From Blastopirellula sp. J2-11 (GTDB lineage Bacteria > Planctomycetota > Planctomycetia > Pirellulales > Pirellulaceae), in contig NZ_CP097384.1 in assembly GCF_024584705.1 (NCBI RefSeq), positions 4,712,001 through 4,776,000 of the forward strand: DNA of 64,000 bases, given 5' to 3'. The notes beneath the pieces were generated by a model. That model did not search any database, was not told where the DNA came from, and saw nothing but the letters and a program-made list of their open reading frames with translations. The position numbers and the translations under genes were made by a program. This document shows positions 15,739-26,361 of the stretch, in pieces (the stretch's first letter is position 1; each line of letters begins with the position of its first letter).

Positions 15739-16784
15739 TGATTCAAAATACGCTTCGCAATCGAGTACGAAATCTGTCTGCTGAGCCCATTCGGTCACAG
15801 ACGCCGTTGCCGCTGCTGATAACCGGCGTCGCAGGCGTACCCGGCTACAATGCGCTCCCCTACTTCACCGAGAAGTACCCCGGCCAAGTCGTCGGGGTCC
15901 GCCAAGTCAACAATTGGCGCATGCTTGGCGACAACATCGTCGCCTGCGATGTGGAAGACATGGACGGTTTGAAGCGTCTGTTTGACAAGTATCAATTTCG
16001 CGCGGTGCTGAACTGCGGCGGAAGTTGCGCCCTGAAATCGTGCGAGCTTGACCCGTCGATGGCCTGGCGAATCAATTTTGAAAGCGTTCGCAATCTGCTG
16101 TCGGTTTTGGAAGACAGCGACACGCGGCTCGTCCAGCTTTCGATTGACTTGGTTTATTCGGACAAGCTGGGGGGCGGCTATCTAGAGCATGAGCCGACCG
16201 ATCCGGTCACCATCTATGGCAAAACGATGGCCGCGGCGGAGAATCTGATTCAGTTGGAGCGTCCCGAGTCAGCGGTCCTACGGATCTCACTGCCGATGGG
16301 AGTTAGCTTCAACGGGCACGCCGGCGCGATCGATTGGATTCAATCCCGTTTCATGAAGGACAAACCGGCGACGCTCTATTACGACGAGATTCGCACTCCC
16401 ACCTACACCGATTGCATGAATCGCGTTATCGACGACGTTCTGGGGCGTAATTTGGCGGGCATCTACCACGCCGGCGGTCCGCGTCGTTTGAGCTTGTATC
16501 AAATCGCCCAGATCATCAATCGCGTCGGTGACTATAACCCTAACAATTTGATGGGTTGCATGCGGGTCGAAGCTGGCCCCATTCCGCCGCGCGCCGGCGA
16601 TGTCACCATGGACTCGACCAAATTGGCCGACCATTTGGGATACGAACCGTTCGATCCCTGGCCGCTGGAAGATTGTTGGATGCCGACCCACGCCGATTGG
16701 CATCACGAGCGGCCGGCTGACGAAGAACGGGGCCCCCACCGGATTCAGGAACTTCTCTACCGCAATCCGCGTTTTCTCGACTGA
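15738..16784 (+). CDS. NAD(P)-dependent sugar reductase/epimerase (RmlD-like SDR)
   Basis: The 348-residue protein has an extended SDR fold: nucleotide-binding LLITGVAGVPGYNALPYF near residue 27, a VLNCGG segment, the SIDLVYSD strand and the catalytic YGKTMAAAE (Y-x3-K, about residue 157). Overall order and C-terminal features (NFESVRNLL, AGDVTMDSTKLADHLG) resemble dTDP-4-dehydrorhamnose reductases (RmlD). The ATG at 15738 shares one base with the dinB-like stop, fixing the start; the longer upstream frame is only out-of-frame overlap. No other rhamnose genes are near, so the exact sugar substrate is uncertain. Confidence 0.75.
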   Translation: MIQNTLRNRVRNLSAEPIRSQTPLPLLITGVAGVPGYNALPYFTEKYPGQVVGVRQVNNWRMLGDNIVACDVEDMDGLKRLFDKYQFRAVLNCGGSCALKSCELDPSMAWRINFESVRNLLSVLEDSDTRLVQLSIDLVYSDKLGGGYLEHEPTDPVTIYGKTMAAAENLIQLERPESAVLRISLPMGVSFNGHAGAIDWIQSRFMKDKPATLYYDEIRTPTYTDCMNRVIDDVLGRNLAGIYHAGGPRRLSLYQIAQIINRVGDYNPNNLMGCMRVEAGPIPPRAGDVTMDSTKLADHLGYEPFDPWPLEDCWMPTHADWHHERPADEERGPHRIQELLYRNPRFLD

Positions 16785-16878
16785 GAAACGTCGGGTGCGC
16801 ACCAGTTCTCGATTGCCCAAAAGGCGGGATTCTGATAGCAACTAGCCTGAGCTTCTTCGTCCGGTTCAGGTTCCTTGC

Positions 16879-18804
16879 ATGTCTAAGTCGATCCCCGCCA
16901 AAATCTCACAGCGGCTAGCCGCTTGCGGCTGGATCGAACCGATTGCGCTTCGAGCGGCCGAAGAACACCTGAAGGAGACGCCTGCGGCGCTGCGTGAGAT
17001 GGACCTCGTCTGGATCGACGCGCTGCAGTACTTGGGACAGCTGACTCCGACGCAAGCCGCGTTCTTCTATGCCGCGCGAGAATCGCAACTCAGTTGCGGT
17101 CTCTATCTGATTTCTCGCAAGCGCCTCTCGCTGGACGGGATCGATTGGTACGAAGCGACCAGCGAAGGCCAGTCAGGCTATCTGCTAGCAGTCAGCAAGC
17201 AACCGCTGCAAGACCGTCCGCTGTCGCCGATCGCCGGCTATCGAGGCCGGATTGTCGACACGGGACAAAATGGAGACTCTCACTGGGCGGCGGCGATCCT
17301 TCCCGCTGGCAAGACGTTGGCCGAGTTGCTGACCCGCTACGGTCGCATGCCGTCGACGGTAGTGATTGCAATCCTGCGGCAACTCGTTCATCAACTGCTG
17401 TCGCTCGAAACCGCCGGACGGATGCATGGGCGCGTCTCGCCTGAGACGGTCTTGCTGAGTTCCGACGGAATCACCAGCGCCCCGTTGCCCGGCATTCGCT
17501 GGCCATCGGCCAGTCCGCTGCGGAAGTCGAGCGACATGAAACAACTCGCGCAATTGATGCGGCAACTCTTGTGTGGAATTCCGCATGGCGCGGCGCCGCG
17601 CGTTCCCTTTCATTCGCTGACCGCTGATCCGCTGCTGTGCGAACTTCACGCACGTCAGAACAAACAGGAAGTGCAATTGGCCGATTGGTTCGCCTTGTTA
17701 GGCCCGGCCGATCACGCCGACGCACGGTTGCTGCAAAACTACCTTGACGAACCGCCGCTGGTGCTGCCCTGTCTGCATGTTCATCTTCGCCAGGAAGCCA
17801 ACCGCCGACAGAAACGCCAACGGTTCGCCACCGCTGGCGCTGCGGCGATGATTGCAGCCTGGGCGTTGTTCTGGCCATCCTACGCGGCGACTTCGCCAGA
17901 ACAGCCGATCCGCTCCCCTGCTCCGCTTACGCCGCTCGCCGCCAAGCCGCTTGTCTCCAAAGTTCTCGCCAAACCGTCCCCAGATATTCACCTGGCTTCG
18001 ATCGAAATGCCGACGGCCGATCGTCGCCGCGTTGTTTTGCCCAGCAAGCTGACGGTGAGCCAATTTCCTCAAGCGATCGCGGCGGAAGCGACGCTCACGG
18101 CTGCAAACGACGCGCGGACGACCCTAGAGATCGGCACGGCGCCATTACGACTGACGACCGAGAAGTTGACGCTGGAGCGAATTGATTTTGTCGCGACCGG
18201 CTCAACCGCCGCCGCTAGTCGAGTTGTGTTATTGGAAGTCGCCTCCTCCTCGATCACTCTGCGAGATTGCACGTTTCGCTGGCAAGGGGCGGCGGCGTCA
18301 GAATCGATCGCCCTCGCGTGGCGCCCCGCAGCAAGAGCGTCTGCTGGATTGCAGTCGCTGCCGGAAGCGAAGCTAGTCAACTGTCGATTCGACCAGCTAC
18401 TGGTCGGAGTCGACGTGACGGCGAGCGGCGACGCCGCCGTCCACTTGGACCGGTGTCACTACGAAGGGATCGGCGGTTTGGTCCGCACCAAGGCGGGAAC
18501 TTCGCCGCTGCGATTTCATTTTCAAGGCTCGCAGTTGTCGACCGCCGGCGGAATGCTGTGGCATCACTTTCAAGCCGATCGCGACTCCCCCTTCTCGGCC
18601 AACGTGCAGATCGCCGACTCGCAGATTTCACCTGACGACAACGGCGCAGCGGTGGCGATCATCGGAACCCAAGGAAAGCCGTACGCTCCGGCGGTCCGCT
18701 TTAGCTTCCGTCAGATGACGATTGCAGATGGCGCGCCGCTGGCGACTTTCTTTGACGGCGAGCAGTTTCAGCCGCTGCCAGATAACGCATTCGCGCACGA
18801 GTAG
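16879..18804 (+). CDS. Membrane pseudokinase with extracytoplasmic beta-helix-like domain
   Basis: A 641-residue protein. Residues about 90-310 resemble a Ser/Thr kinase fold in which the catalytic loop reads MHGRVSPETVLLSSDG: the HxD-x4-N pattern has lost the catalytic Asp and the N, and no DFG follows, so it should be inactive. A single transmembrane segment (FATAGAAAMIAAWALFWPSYAA) follows around residue 320. The last 260 residues are repetitive strands (LTLERIDFVATG, SITLRDCTFRWQG, AKLVNCRFDQLLVGVDV, VHLDRCHYEGIGG) typical of right-handed beta-helix repeats, placed outside the membrane. Interpretation as an inactive kinase linked to a surface-binding domain is inference. Confidence 0.55.
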   Translation: MSKSIPAKISQRLAACGWIEPIALRAAEEHLKETPAALREMDLVWIDALQYLGQLTPTQAAFFYAARESQLSCGLYLISRKRLSLDGIDWYEATSEGQSGYLLAVSKQPLQDRPLSPIAGYRGRIVDTGQNGDSHWAAAILPAGKTLAELLTRYGRMPSTVVIAILRQLVHQLLSLETAGRMHGRVSPETVLLSSDGITSAPLPGIRWPSASPLRKSSDMKQLAQLMRQLLCGIPHGAAPRVPFHSLTADPLLCELHARQNKQEVQLADWFALLGPADHADARLLQNYLDEPPLVLPCLHVHLRQEANRRQKRQRFATAGAAAMIAAWALFWPSYAATSPEQPIRSPAPLTPLAAKPLVSKVLAKPSPDIHLASIEMPTADRRRVVLPSKLTVSQFPQAIAAEATLTAANDARTTLEIGTAPLRLTTEKLTLERIDFVATGSTAAASRVVLLEVASSSITLRDCTFRWQGAAASESIALAWRPAARASAGLQSLPEAKLVNCRFDQLLVGVDVTASGDAAVHLDRCHYEGIGGLVRTKAGTSPLRFHFQGSQLSTAGGMLWHHFQADRDSPFSANVQIADSQISPDDNGAAVAIIGTQGKPYAPAVRFSFRQMTIADGAPLATFFDGEQFQPLPDNAFAHE

Positions 18805-18833
18805 ACTTCTACTTCGGTGCTATTCGAGAACGC

Positions 18834-19241
18834 CTAGTTAAACGTCTCATTCTCTGGATCAAACAGCACCGCGCCGGGCAACTTTTCCAACGATTCGATC
18901 AGCAATACAAAATCGTTGAAATGCTCCATCTCTGGATCTTCCGTCGCCATCACCGTGATCCGCTGCGAGCAGTTGGCGAGCTTTTCCTGGTCGTCCCGAT
19001 ACTCGGCGAAATGCTGGGCCATTTCCGCCGATTCTTGCCGGACCAGTTCGCCGCTCTCATAGGCGACCGCGATCGCCCAGTCTTCCCACTGCAATTCAAG
19101 AAAGCGCGAGCCGTTGGGCAAAGCAGAAATCAGCATGCCGACCTCGGGTTCCGATTCGCAGTCCGCACACAAGTGGGCTTCGATCCGCTCGAGATCCCAT
19201 GGATCGGCGGCGGTCAGCAAAATCATTTGGCCGTAGGACAT
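18834..19241 (-). CDS. Hypothetical acidic protein
   Basis: A 135-residue soluble, acidic protein. It has an N-terminal strand-helix (MILLTAADPWDLERIEAHL), a C-A-D-C pair near residue 25 and an acidic C-terminus (ESLEKLPGAVLFDPENETFN). No family is recognised. A GAGGAAAA about nine bases before the ATG supports the start. It lies downstream of glgC on the same strand, beyond a strong terminator, so it needs its own promoter. Confidence 0.55.
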   Translation of the reverse strand: MSYGQMILLTAADPWDLERIEAHLCADCESEPEVGMLISALPNGSRFLELQWEDWAIAVAYESGELVRQESAEMAQHFAEYRDDQEKLANCSQRITVMATEDPEMEHFNDFVLLIESLEKLPGAVLFDPENETFN

Positions 19242-19298
19242 GGTGAATTTTCCTCGAAGTTGAGCTCTTGATCATTCACGATACTTCGCCTTCCCCAT

Positions 19299-19331
19299 AA
19301 AAAAACACCCTCGGATAGAGAGGGTGTTTTC
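19299..19331 (-). terminator. Rho-independent terminator of glgC
   Basis: Stem AAAACACCCTC / GAGGGTGTTTT with a 6-base loop, followed on the minus strand by a run of seven T. It lies 28 bases after the glgC stop codon, on the correct strand for glgC. Confidence 0.9.
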
Positions 19332-19358
19332 AGCAGTTACGCATCGCGGCGATTCGCC

Positions 19359-20651
19359 CTAAGTCAGCGTCCAACCATCCGGAATCTGGGCGCCCTTTTC
19401 GACGCATGGAATTCCTTCGACCACGGTGACGCCGACATCGTACTCTTTATCTTCGATGCCATGATCGTTGATGATCCGGACGTTTTTGCCGATGTTGCAA
19501 TTCTTGTCGATGATCGCGCCTTGGATGACCGACCCGCAACCGATGCCCAGCGGCGGGCGTTTGCAACTGCGGTGATCGGCCAGTTCCCCTTCGGTTTCGT
19601 AATAGTCCGAACCCATCAAAACCGAGTCTTTGATCGTAACATTTTCGCCGATCAAGCTGCGCAGTCCGACGACGCTATTGTCGATCACGCAACCGGCGCC
19701 GATGCGGCAACCATCGGCGATCTGACTATTCTTGATCGCCGCTTCTGACATCAGCGTCGGCGGTAAGAAACGAGCACGCGAGTAGATCGGCTCATCTTCG
19801 TCCGAGAAGCTGAACGGCGGATTGGGGTTGGCCAGCGAAAGGTTCGCTTCGTAAAAGGCGCGAATCGTGCCGATGTCTTCCCAGTAGTCGTCAAACGCAT
19901 GCAATTGAACGTGACGCGAACGAATCGCCGCCGGGAAGATCTCGCGGCCGAAATCTTCGTAGTCGGTCTTTTCCAACACGTCGACCAACGTATCGCGATT
20001 GAACAGGTAAATGCCCATGCTCGCCAAGCAGTCGCGGCCTTGGCTTTTCACGCCGAGCGCTTCCAACTTGTCCGGCGCCATACGAACCAGGTTCAAATCT
20101 TCTTCAGTTTGCGGTTTTTCGACAAAGCCGACCACGCGCCCCGAATCGTCCAAACGCATGATGCCGAGCGAACCGGCGTCTTCGCGCGTCACCGGGATGC
20201 CGGCGATCGTGACGTCAGCGCCGCTTTGAATGTGGGTTTCCAGCATCTTGCGGTAGTCCATCCGATAAAGTTGATCCCCAGCGAGAATCAAAACGTAGTC
20301 GGTGCCGTATTGCTGAATGTATTTCAGGTTTTTCCGAACCGCGTCGGCCGTACCTTGATACCAATCGGTCGATTCGTTGCCGGTTTGCTGAGCGGCCAAC
20401 AGTTCGACAAATCCGCCGCGGAAATTGTCAAAGCGGTAGGTTTGCCGAATATGACGATGCAAACTGACCGAGAGAAACTGCGTCAACACATAGATGCGAT
20501 TCAGATCGCTGTTGATGCAGTTGGAAAGGGGAATATCAATCAGGCGATATTTTCCGGCTAGCGGCACCGCCGGTTTGGATCGGTACTTGGTCAACGGATA
20601 AAGTCGAGTGCCGCGACCGCCGCCCAGTACCAGAGAGATGACATTACGCAT
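19359..20651 (-). CDS. glgC: Glucose-1-phosphate adenylyltransferase
   Basis: The 430-residue enzyme makes ADP-glucose from ATP and glucose-1-phosphate, the committed step of bacterial glycogen synthesis. It has the N-terminal nucleotidyltransferase signature (LGGGRGTRLYPLTKYRSKPA), WYQGTADAV, the LAGDQLYRMDY metal site, VGFVEKP and ASMGIYLF, then a left-handed beta-helix tail (IADGCRIGAGCVIDNSVVG, IIDKNCNIGKNVRI). Length and motif order are normal. No other glycogen genes are adjacent; it is closed by the terminator at 19299-19331. Confidence 0.95.
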   Translation of the reverse strand: MRNVISLVLGGGRGTRLYPLTKYRSKPAVPLAGKYRLIDIPLSNCINSDLNRIYVLTQFLSVSLHRHIRQTYRFDNFRGGFVELLAAQQTGNESTDWYQGTADAVRKNLKYIQQYGTDYVLILAGDQLYRMDYRKMLETHIQSGADVTIAGIPVTREDAGSLGIMRLDDSGRVVGFVEKPQTEEDLNLVRMAPDKLEALGVKSQGRDCLASMGIYLFNRDTLVDVLEKTDYEDFGREIFPAAIRSRHVQLHAFDDYWEDIGTIRAFYEANLSLANPNPPFSFSDEDEPIYSRARFLPPTLMSEAAIKNSQIADGCRIGAGCVIDNSVVGLRSLIGENVTIKDSVLMGSDYYETEGELADHRSCKRPPLGIGCGSVIQGAIIDKNCNIGKNVRIINDHGIEDKEYDVGVTVVEGIPCVEKGAQIPDGWTLT

Positions 20652-20781
20652 AATTTCGACCGAGATTCCTCAAAGAAGTTTGTCCGTGGGCGGGTCTTTT
20701 CCACCCTAGCATATCAGTCTCGTCGCCGCTCTGGCAAGCGTCGCAGGCGGCGGTCAACGAGAAGTTCTGATGAGGAACGAG

Positions 20782-21339
20782 CTAGCTCGACGGTTTTACG
20801 TCGAAGCCGCGGCGACGTTGCTCGCTATAGCGCTGCAGCGCTTCTTCAATCACCGGAATCGCCATCTCGGTGGGTTGCATTTCGTCGACTTCGACCGTTT
20901 TCCCTTCCAGTTGTTTGTAATCCTGGAAGAACCGGCGCAACATGTTGCGGCGATGGCTCGGCAGATCAACCGCTTCGCGATACGACGAATACTCCGGGTC
21001 GTTCACGGCGACCGCAATGATCTTATGATCCAGCTTGCCGCTGTCGATCATCGTCATCAGACCCACAACACGGGCTTCAATCAACGTCAACGGATAAACC
21101 GGCTCTTGGCAAAGAACCAGCACGTCCAACGGATCATCGTCATCGGCGAGGGTTTGCGGAATAAACCCATAATTGGCCGGGTAATGAACGGCCGAGTAAA
21201 GAATGCGATCCATCCGTAACAAACCGGTTTGTTTGTCGAGCTCGTACTTGAGACTACATCCGGTTGGGATCTCTATGACCGCGCAAAATTCAGTCGGCAT
21301 GCGATGGCCGGGGCTGACGTCGTGCCAAGAGTGCGTCAT
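20782..21339 (-). CDS. ppa: Inorganic pyrophosphatase (family I)
   Basis: A 185-residue soluble pyrophosphatase that hydrolyses PPi to phosphate in the cytoplasm. Recognised from YGFIPQT, the metal-binding signature DDDPLDVLV (about residue 66) and the IEIPTGCSLKYELDKQTGLLRMDR N-terminal core. AGGA eight bases before the ATG supports the start. It is followed by glgC on the same strand at a distance of 130 bases; both consume or produce PPi-linked nucleotides, but co-transcription is not shown. Confidence 0.93.
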   Translation of the reverse strand: MTHSWHDVSPGHRMPTEFCAVIEIPTGCSLKYELDKQTGLLRMDRILYSAVHYPANYGFIPQTLADDDDPLDVLVLCQEPVYPLTLIEARVVGLMTMIDSGKLDHKIIAVAVNDPEYSSYREAVDLPSHRRNMLRRFFQDYKQLEGKTVEVDEMQPTEMAIPVIEEALQRYSEQRRRGFDVKPSS

Positions 21340-21418
21340 CGTTCGTCCTAATTGTCAATTAAAAGAGAAGAAAATGGGCGGGGTGCGATCGACCGCCGAT
21401 GGCGGCGATCAAGTTCGC

Positions 21419-24256
21419 TTATTTGACGACAAAATTGACCAAGCGGCCAGGGACCACAATTGCTTTTACAACCTGTTTTCCTACGATCAGCGCTTGGATT
21501 CGTTCGTCGGCCAAAGCGGCTTGCTCTAAGTCGGTCTTAGAAATATCGGCTGCTACGACGATTTTGCTACGAATTTTGCCCAAAATCTGCACCGGGATTT
21601 CAATTTCGTCATCCTTCGTAAACTTTTCATCAAATTGGGGCCAAGGATGATAAGCGAGCGTCTCCGGCTCGCCCAATACGGCCCACAACTCTTCGGCGAT
21701 ATGCGGCGCATAAGCCGAAAGCATCAGCACCAATGATTTCATTGCAGACTTGGGACGCACCGTTTCTTTGGTGAAGAAGTTGGTGAATTCCATCATCCGC
21801 GCGATCGGCGTGTTGAACTCCAACCTCGACAGATCTCGCGTCACCGCTTCGATCGTCCGGTGGATCACTTTGTTTTGCTCGGCCGTCGGTTCGATATCCT
21901 GAACCGCAGCAAGCAACGTCGTCGTCTCGGCGAAGTCGTCCACGATCAAGCGCCAGACGCGATCCAAAAAGTTCCGCACGCCGCTCACCCCGGCCATGCT
22001 CCACGGCTTGGTCGCTTCGAGCGGCCCCATGAACATCTCGTAAAGACGCAGACTGTCGGCGCCATATTCTTTCACCACGACATCGGGATTCACCACGTTG
22101 CCGCGACTCTTCGACATCTTCATCGCGCGGGCGTCGATCTTCACCTTGACGTCGGTCTTCAGGACGAAGGAATCTCCCTGCTTCTCGACAGCTTCCGCTT
22201 CCAACTTGACGGCCGCAACCGGCTCGCTCGTCTTGGCGTCGATCCGCTCTCCAGCAGCGTCGGTTTTCGTCTTATTGTGCGAAACCCAGCGACCATCGGC
22301 GGTTTGAAAACCGGTATATTCCAGCTCGCCCAGAATCATCCCCTGATTGACCAGCTTCTGGAACGGCTCGGCCGTGCTGACCACGCCGCGATCAAACAGC
22401 ACTTTGTGCCAAAACCGCGCGTACAGCAGATGGAGCACGGCATGTTCGGCGCCGCCGATGTACAAGTCGACCGGCATCCAGGCTTTTTCTTTTTCGCGAT
22501 CGATCAAAACTTGATCATTGGCTGGATCAATAAAGCGCAGGTAATACCAGCACGAACCTGCCCATTGCGGCATCGTGTTCGTTTCGCGCTTGTACTTCAC
22601 TCCGTCGATGACGGGATACAGCCAATCATGCGGCGCCTTTTCTAACGGCGGCTCGGGTCGACCAATCGGCTTGAAGTCTTCTAGAGGGGGCAAGTTGACC
22701 GGCAATTGATCGACCGGAACCGGCAAGATCTTGCCGTTCGGCTCACCGTCGGCGTCCAACTCTTTGAGAATCGGGAACGGCTCGCCCCAAAAACGCTGTC
22801 GGCTGAAGAGCCAATCGCGCAGCTTGTAATTCACCGCTGCTCTCCCGAGCCCGGCGGCCGTCAAATCGGCGGCGATCTTTCCTTTGAATTCGGAAGTCGG
22901 CGTGCCGTCGTACTGCCCTGAGTTGATCGCGACGCCTTCGGCGGTCGAGCAGACTTTGCCTGCTAATACTTCAGCGCGATCGACCTCTTTGGACTCACCC
23001 GGATCGACCACGGCGATCACCGGAATATCGAACGTTTGAGCAAATTCAAAGTCGCGCTCATCATGCGCCGGCACGGCCATGATCGCGCCGGTGCCATAGC
23101 TGATCAATACGTAGTCGGCGATCCAGATCGGCGTTTTTTCGTCATTCACCGGATTGATCGCGTACGAGCCGCTGAAGACGCCGGTCTTTTCTTTCGCCAG
23201 TTCCGTTCGCTCCAGATCGCTCTTGCTGGCCGCTTTGTCGCAATAAGCTTTGACGGCGGCAGATTGCTCACTGGTCGTCAGCGCGTTGACCAGCGGATGT
23301 TCCGGCGCGATCACCATATAGGTAGCGCCAAACAGCGTATCGGGGCGCGTCGTGTAGACGCGCAAGACATTGTCACCTGGCTTACGCGGGAATCCGCCGG
23401 CGGCTCGTGACTTTTTCCAGTCAGTCAACTTGTCGGCCGCGCCGATGTAAAAATCGACTTCGGCGCCGGTGCTGCGGCCAATCCAATTGCGTTGGCGAGC
23501 TTTGATCCCTTCGGACCAATCGAGCCCCTCCAGATCGCTCTCTAATCGATCGGCGTAGTCGGTGATCCGCATCATCCACTGCTTCAGCGGAATTCGCTGC
23601 ACCGGGTGACCGCCGCGTTCGCTTTTGCCGTCGATCACTTCTTCGTTGGCCAACACGGTCCCCAGCGCCGGGCACCAATTGACCGGGGCCTCGTTCAGAT
23701 AAGCCAGACGATGCTCGTCTTGATACTGGCGAACCGCCTCGGCGCCTTCGGCCGCGATATCGGCCGGAATCGGCAACTCGGCGATCGGGCGCCCTTTCAG
23801 TTGCTCACGGTCGTACCAGGTATCGTAGACCTGCAAAAAGATCCACTGTGTCCAGCGAATATAGGCAACATCGGTCGTCGCCAACTGGCGATCCCAGTCG
23901 TAGCTAAAGCCGAGCATCTTCAGCTGACGGGTAAAATTAGCGATATTTTTTTCGGTCTGCACTCGCGGGGGGGTCCCCGTCTTGATGGCGTGCTCTTCGG
24001 CCGGCAATCCAAACGCATCAAACCCCATCGGGTGCAGAACGCATTTGCCCTGCATGCGCGAATATCGGCAGACGATATCAGTCGCCGTATATCCTTCGGG
24101 ATGACCGACATGCAAACCTTCCCCGCTGGGATAGGGGAACATGTCCAGCACGTACATCTTTTCGCCGGTCGGCATTTCTGGCGTCGCGAACGTTCGCTTT
24201 TCTTCCCAGAATTGCTGCCATTTAGGTTCGATTTCGGCGGGATTGTAGCGAGGCAT
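21419..24256 (-). CDS. leuS: Leucyl-tRNA synthetase
   Basis: The 945-residue class I synthetase charges tRNA-Leu. The HIGH motif is in [17 protein letters not shown] (about residue 40) and KMSKS is in [15 protein letters not shown]. Between them lie the zinc-binding-like region and the CP1 editing domain with [12 protein letters not shown] and [19 protein letters not shown]. The C-terminal anticodon-binding part ends with the family's [17 protein letters not shown]-like tail. Length is normal for bacterial LeuRS. The ppa gene lies 80 bases downstream on the same strand and could be co-transcribed. Confidence 0.96.
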   Translation of the reverse strand: MPRYNPAEIEPKWQQFWEEKRTFATPEMPTGEKMYVLDMFPYPSGEGLHVGHPEGYTATDIVCRYSRMQGKCVLHPMGFDAFGLPAEEHAIKTGTPPRVQTEKNIANFTRQLKMLGFSYDWDRQLATTDVAYIRWTQWIFLQVYDTWYDREQLKGRPIAELPIPADIAAEGAEAVRQYQDEHRLAYLNEAPVNWCPALGTVLANEEVIDGKSERGGHPVQRIPLKQWMMRITDYADRLESDLEGLDWSEGIKARQRNWIGRSTGAEVDFYIGAADKLTDWKKSRAAGGFPRKPGDNVLRVYTTRPDTLFGATYMVIAPEHPLVNALTTSEQSAAVKAYCDKAASKSDLERTELAKEKTGVFSGSYAINPVNDEKTPIWIADYVLISYGTGAIMAVPAHDERDFEFAQTFDIPVIAVVDPGESKEVDRAEVLAGKVCSTAEGVAINSGQYDGTPTSEFKGKIAADLTAAGLGRAAVNYKLRDWLFSRQRFWGEPFPILKELDADGEPNGKILPVPVDQLPVNLPPLEDFKPIGRPEPPLEKAPHDWLYPVIDGVKYKRETNTMPQWAGSCWYYLRFIDPANDQVLIDREKEKAWMPVDLYIGGAEHAVLHLLYARFWHKVLFDRGVVSTAEPFQKLVNQGMILGELEYTGFQTADGRWVSHNKTKTDAAGERIDAKTSEPVAAVKLEAEAVEKQGDSFVLKTDVKVKIDARAMKMSKSRGNVVNPDVVVKEYGADSLRLYEMFMGPLEATKPWSMAGVSGVRNFLDRVWRLIVDDFAETTTLLAAVQDIEPTAEQNKVIHRTIEAVTRDLSRLEFNTPIARMMEFTNFFTKETVRPKSAMKSLVLMLSAYAPHIAEELWAVLGEPETLAYHPWPQFDEKFTKDDEIEIPVQILGKIRSKIVVAADISKTDLEQAALADERIQALIVGKQVVKAIVVPGRLVNFVVK

Positions 24257-24354
24257 CTGTCTATCGTGGTTTTTGGGAAGCGTCAGCGCGGCAGTTCTGT
24301 ACGTAAGCCGTTATCTTTGTTCGGCTTTCGCCAACCGCCAAGAAAGCCGTGATT

Positions 24355-24513
24355 CTAATTCTTTGCCCGATTTATCGCAATCGACGGCCGCTGATCGGCA
24401 AAATCGGCAGGGACCGAAAATTGGTCGAAATCTTCTTGCGGATCGATCTTTTCGTCGCAGAATTGTTGGCCGATGCGTAGGCTGACGGCCGGGTCGTTGT
24501 TAAACTTCTTCAT
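24355..24513 (-). CDS. Possible 52-aa protein upstream of leuS
   Basis: A short frame (MKKFNNDPAVSLRIGQQFCDEKIDP... ending AINRAKN) lies in the 335-base gap between the divergent leuS and map genes, on the leuS strand and about 100 bases ahead of it. Its composition is protein-like and acidic, but there is no Shine-Dalgarno and no recognised family. It may be a real small gene or chance. Confidence 0.3.
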   Translation of the reverse strand: MKKFNNDPAVSLRIGQQFCDEKIDPQEDFDQFSVPADFADQRPSIAINRAKN

Positions 24514-24591
24514 ATCTACTAAATCATGTCGCTGGGCCTGTGCGACGTTCGATTTCGCCCCCCACTGAAAAAATTTGGAAGGCAATCCTTC

Positions 24592-25389
24592 ATGCTCGAT
24601 GGTCGTAGGAACTTAAGGCTGGTCGACACCGATCGCGACGCCATGCGCATAGCGGGCAAATTTAACGCCCAACTGATGGATTTCATCCGTCCCCACGTTC
24701 AAGCCGGAATCACAACCGGGGAAATCGATCGCCTGATCCACGAATACACGCTGGATCATGGACACGTCCCTGCTTGTTTGGGTTATCACGGATTTCCCAA
24801 AAGCTCGTGCACCAGCGTCAACGAAGTAATCTGCCACGGCATCCCTGGCAGTTATGAACTGAAGGATGGCGATATCGTCAACGTCGATATCACGTCGATC
24901 GTCGACGGCTGGCACGGCGATCAGTCAGAAACGGTCTTGATCGGCGAAGTTTCGGACGAAGCCCGTAGCGTGACGCAATGCGCCTTCGATGCGATGCACG
25001 CCGCGATCGCCGCGATCACGCCGGAGTGCTGCGTCGCGATCATCGGCCGCGCCGTCGTCGCCGAAGCGAAAAAACATGGCTACGGCGTCGTCGAAGAATA
25101 CGTCGGCCACGCGTTGGGACGTCGGTTCCATCAAGAACCGTCGATTCCGCACGTCCCGACCCGCGCCACGCACAATGTCTTCCTGATGCCGGGCGTCTGC
25201 TTCACGATCGAACCGATGATCAACCTCGGCACGCACGAGACGGTCCTCGATCGTCGCGATGGTTGGACGGTTCGCACCAAAGACAACAAGCTGAGCGCCC
25301 AGTTCGAGCACACGATCCTGATGACCGAAACCGGGCCCGAGATCCTGACGCTGACAAAGAACGGCCCGCAAATTGGGCATCAGTTTTAA
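24592..25389 (+). CDS. map: Methionine aminopeptidase (type I)
   Basis: The 265-residue enzyme removes the initiator methionine from new proteins. All five metal ligands are in place: the Asp in [10 protein letters not shown] and DGWHGDQSE, His in [19 protein letters not shown], Glu in FTIEPM, and Glu in [11 protein letters not shown]. The substrate-contact loop reads FHQEP where most bacterial enzymes have FHEEP, a mild variation. The ATG at 24592 has GGAAGG nine bases upstream; the longer in-frame extension has no family counterpart. No secY/infA neighbours. Confidence 0.92.
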   Translation: MLDGRRNLRLVDTDRDAMRIAGKFNAQLMDFIRPHVQAGITTGEIDRLIHEYTLDHGHVPACLGYHGFPKSSCTSVNEVICHGIPGSYELKDGDIVNVDITSIVDGWHGDQSETVLIGEVSDEARSVTQCAFDAMHAAIAAITPECCVAIIGRAVVAEAKKHGYGVVEEYVGHALGRRFHQEPSIPHVPTRATHNVFLMPGVCFTIEPMINLGTHETVLDRRDGWTVRTKDNKLSAQFEHTILMTETGPEILTLTKNGPQIGHQF

Positions 25390-25482
25390 GCGGCCAACAT
25401 CAAGCATGAAGAAAAATAAGAAAGCCGCCGGCGAATAGCCGACGGCTTGTTTTGTAGGACGAATGCGTTTGGCAGTGGCTGG

Positions 25483-26152
25483 TTATTGTTTCTCCTTCTT
25501 TGGTCGGCCCCGCGGACGTTTCATTGTCGCGAGACCAAGTCTCGCGGCGCTTTCCGCTTTCCAATTATCGTTTCCATAGGGAGCGCCTTTGCGAATACAC
25601 TCTCCGATAGCGGCGACTTCCGCTTCGGTTTGTGGCTGATCTAGCCAATTTCTCCGCTCACGTGGTAGTGGTGGATCACTCGGATCAAAAAGCCAACATG
25701 GACGTTCGCTTCGCGGTTGTTGGCGAAACCAAGCAGAACTCCACTTCCAATGAAGCGAGGAATCTACCAGTCCAGCTCGGAGCGGATTTCGTTCGACATA
25801 ACGAATGACGGTAAGGAAGTAATCATCCGTCGAAACGGGAAACGATTTGATACAAGTGGCCGGACCCGGTTGTTTCGTAGTGAGCATGCCAACGCATACT
25901 GTGCGTACTGGAGAGGCGTTTAAAGAATTCACTGACTTGCGAATCATCCTCGGGCCGTACGACGAAATGCCAATGATTGGGCATGATCGCCATCGCGAAG
26001 ATCGGGAGCGGCACGATCTCCCAGGTATCGTCCACCACATGCAAAAATGCTTCGTAGTCGATCGGTTTGTTAAACAACGTCATGCCACCCACCGCACGAT
26101 TAAGCACGTGAAAGACTTCTCCGGCAGGACAGTATCGTTTGGCTCGTGGCAC
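25483..26152 (-). pseudogene. REP-associated tyrosine transposase (RAYT, Y1_Tnp), frameshifted
   Basis: The N-terminal frame (26152 down to about 25850) carries a Y1/HUH transposase: MPRAKRYCPAGEVFHVLNRAVGG and the HUH motif in AIMPNHWHFVV, then GSGHLYQ. The remainder, KSFPVSTDDYFLTVIRYVERNPLRAGLV with the catalytic-Tyr region, continues in another frame to 25483. The usual family sequence at the joint (HLYQGRFKSFPV) is shortened, as if about 11 bases were lost between CAA repeats near 25845. Without recoding, neither piece gives an active enzyme. The C-terminus ends in KRPRGRPKKEKQ, a basic tail. Two REP-like palindromes lie at 26203 and 27022, the expected substrates. Confidence 0.82.
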
Positions 26153-26202
26153 CCCCCCAATCTACCGGCCTCCAACCGCTCAATCAACACCATGCGGGGG
26201 CC

Positions 26203-26267
26203 AATAAAAAAAGGGGGTCAGACCCCAATTTCGCCGCGAAACTGGGGTCTGACCCCCTTTTTTTATT
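26203..26267. repeat. REP-like palindrome 2
   Basis: A 65-bp inverted repeat centred on 26235, with AAAAAAAGGGGGTCAGACCCC and its complement as arms and TTTCGCCGCGAAA in the centre; a single mismatch interrupts the inner stem. It starts 51 bases before the RAYT gene's start codon and ends 95 bases before the zinc-ribbon gene. It could act as a terminator for transcripts from either side, since both arms end in A/T runs. Confidence 0.85.
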
Positions 26268-26361
26268 CTTTACGGCGGTTCACTTCTCCCCCTCCATTTG
26301 CCGATGGAAATAGAAATCTGGCGAAGCGTTATTTCCTTTTTTGCTAGCACGGAGAACAAGG

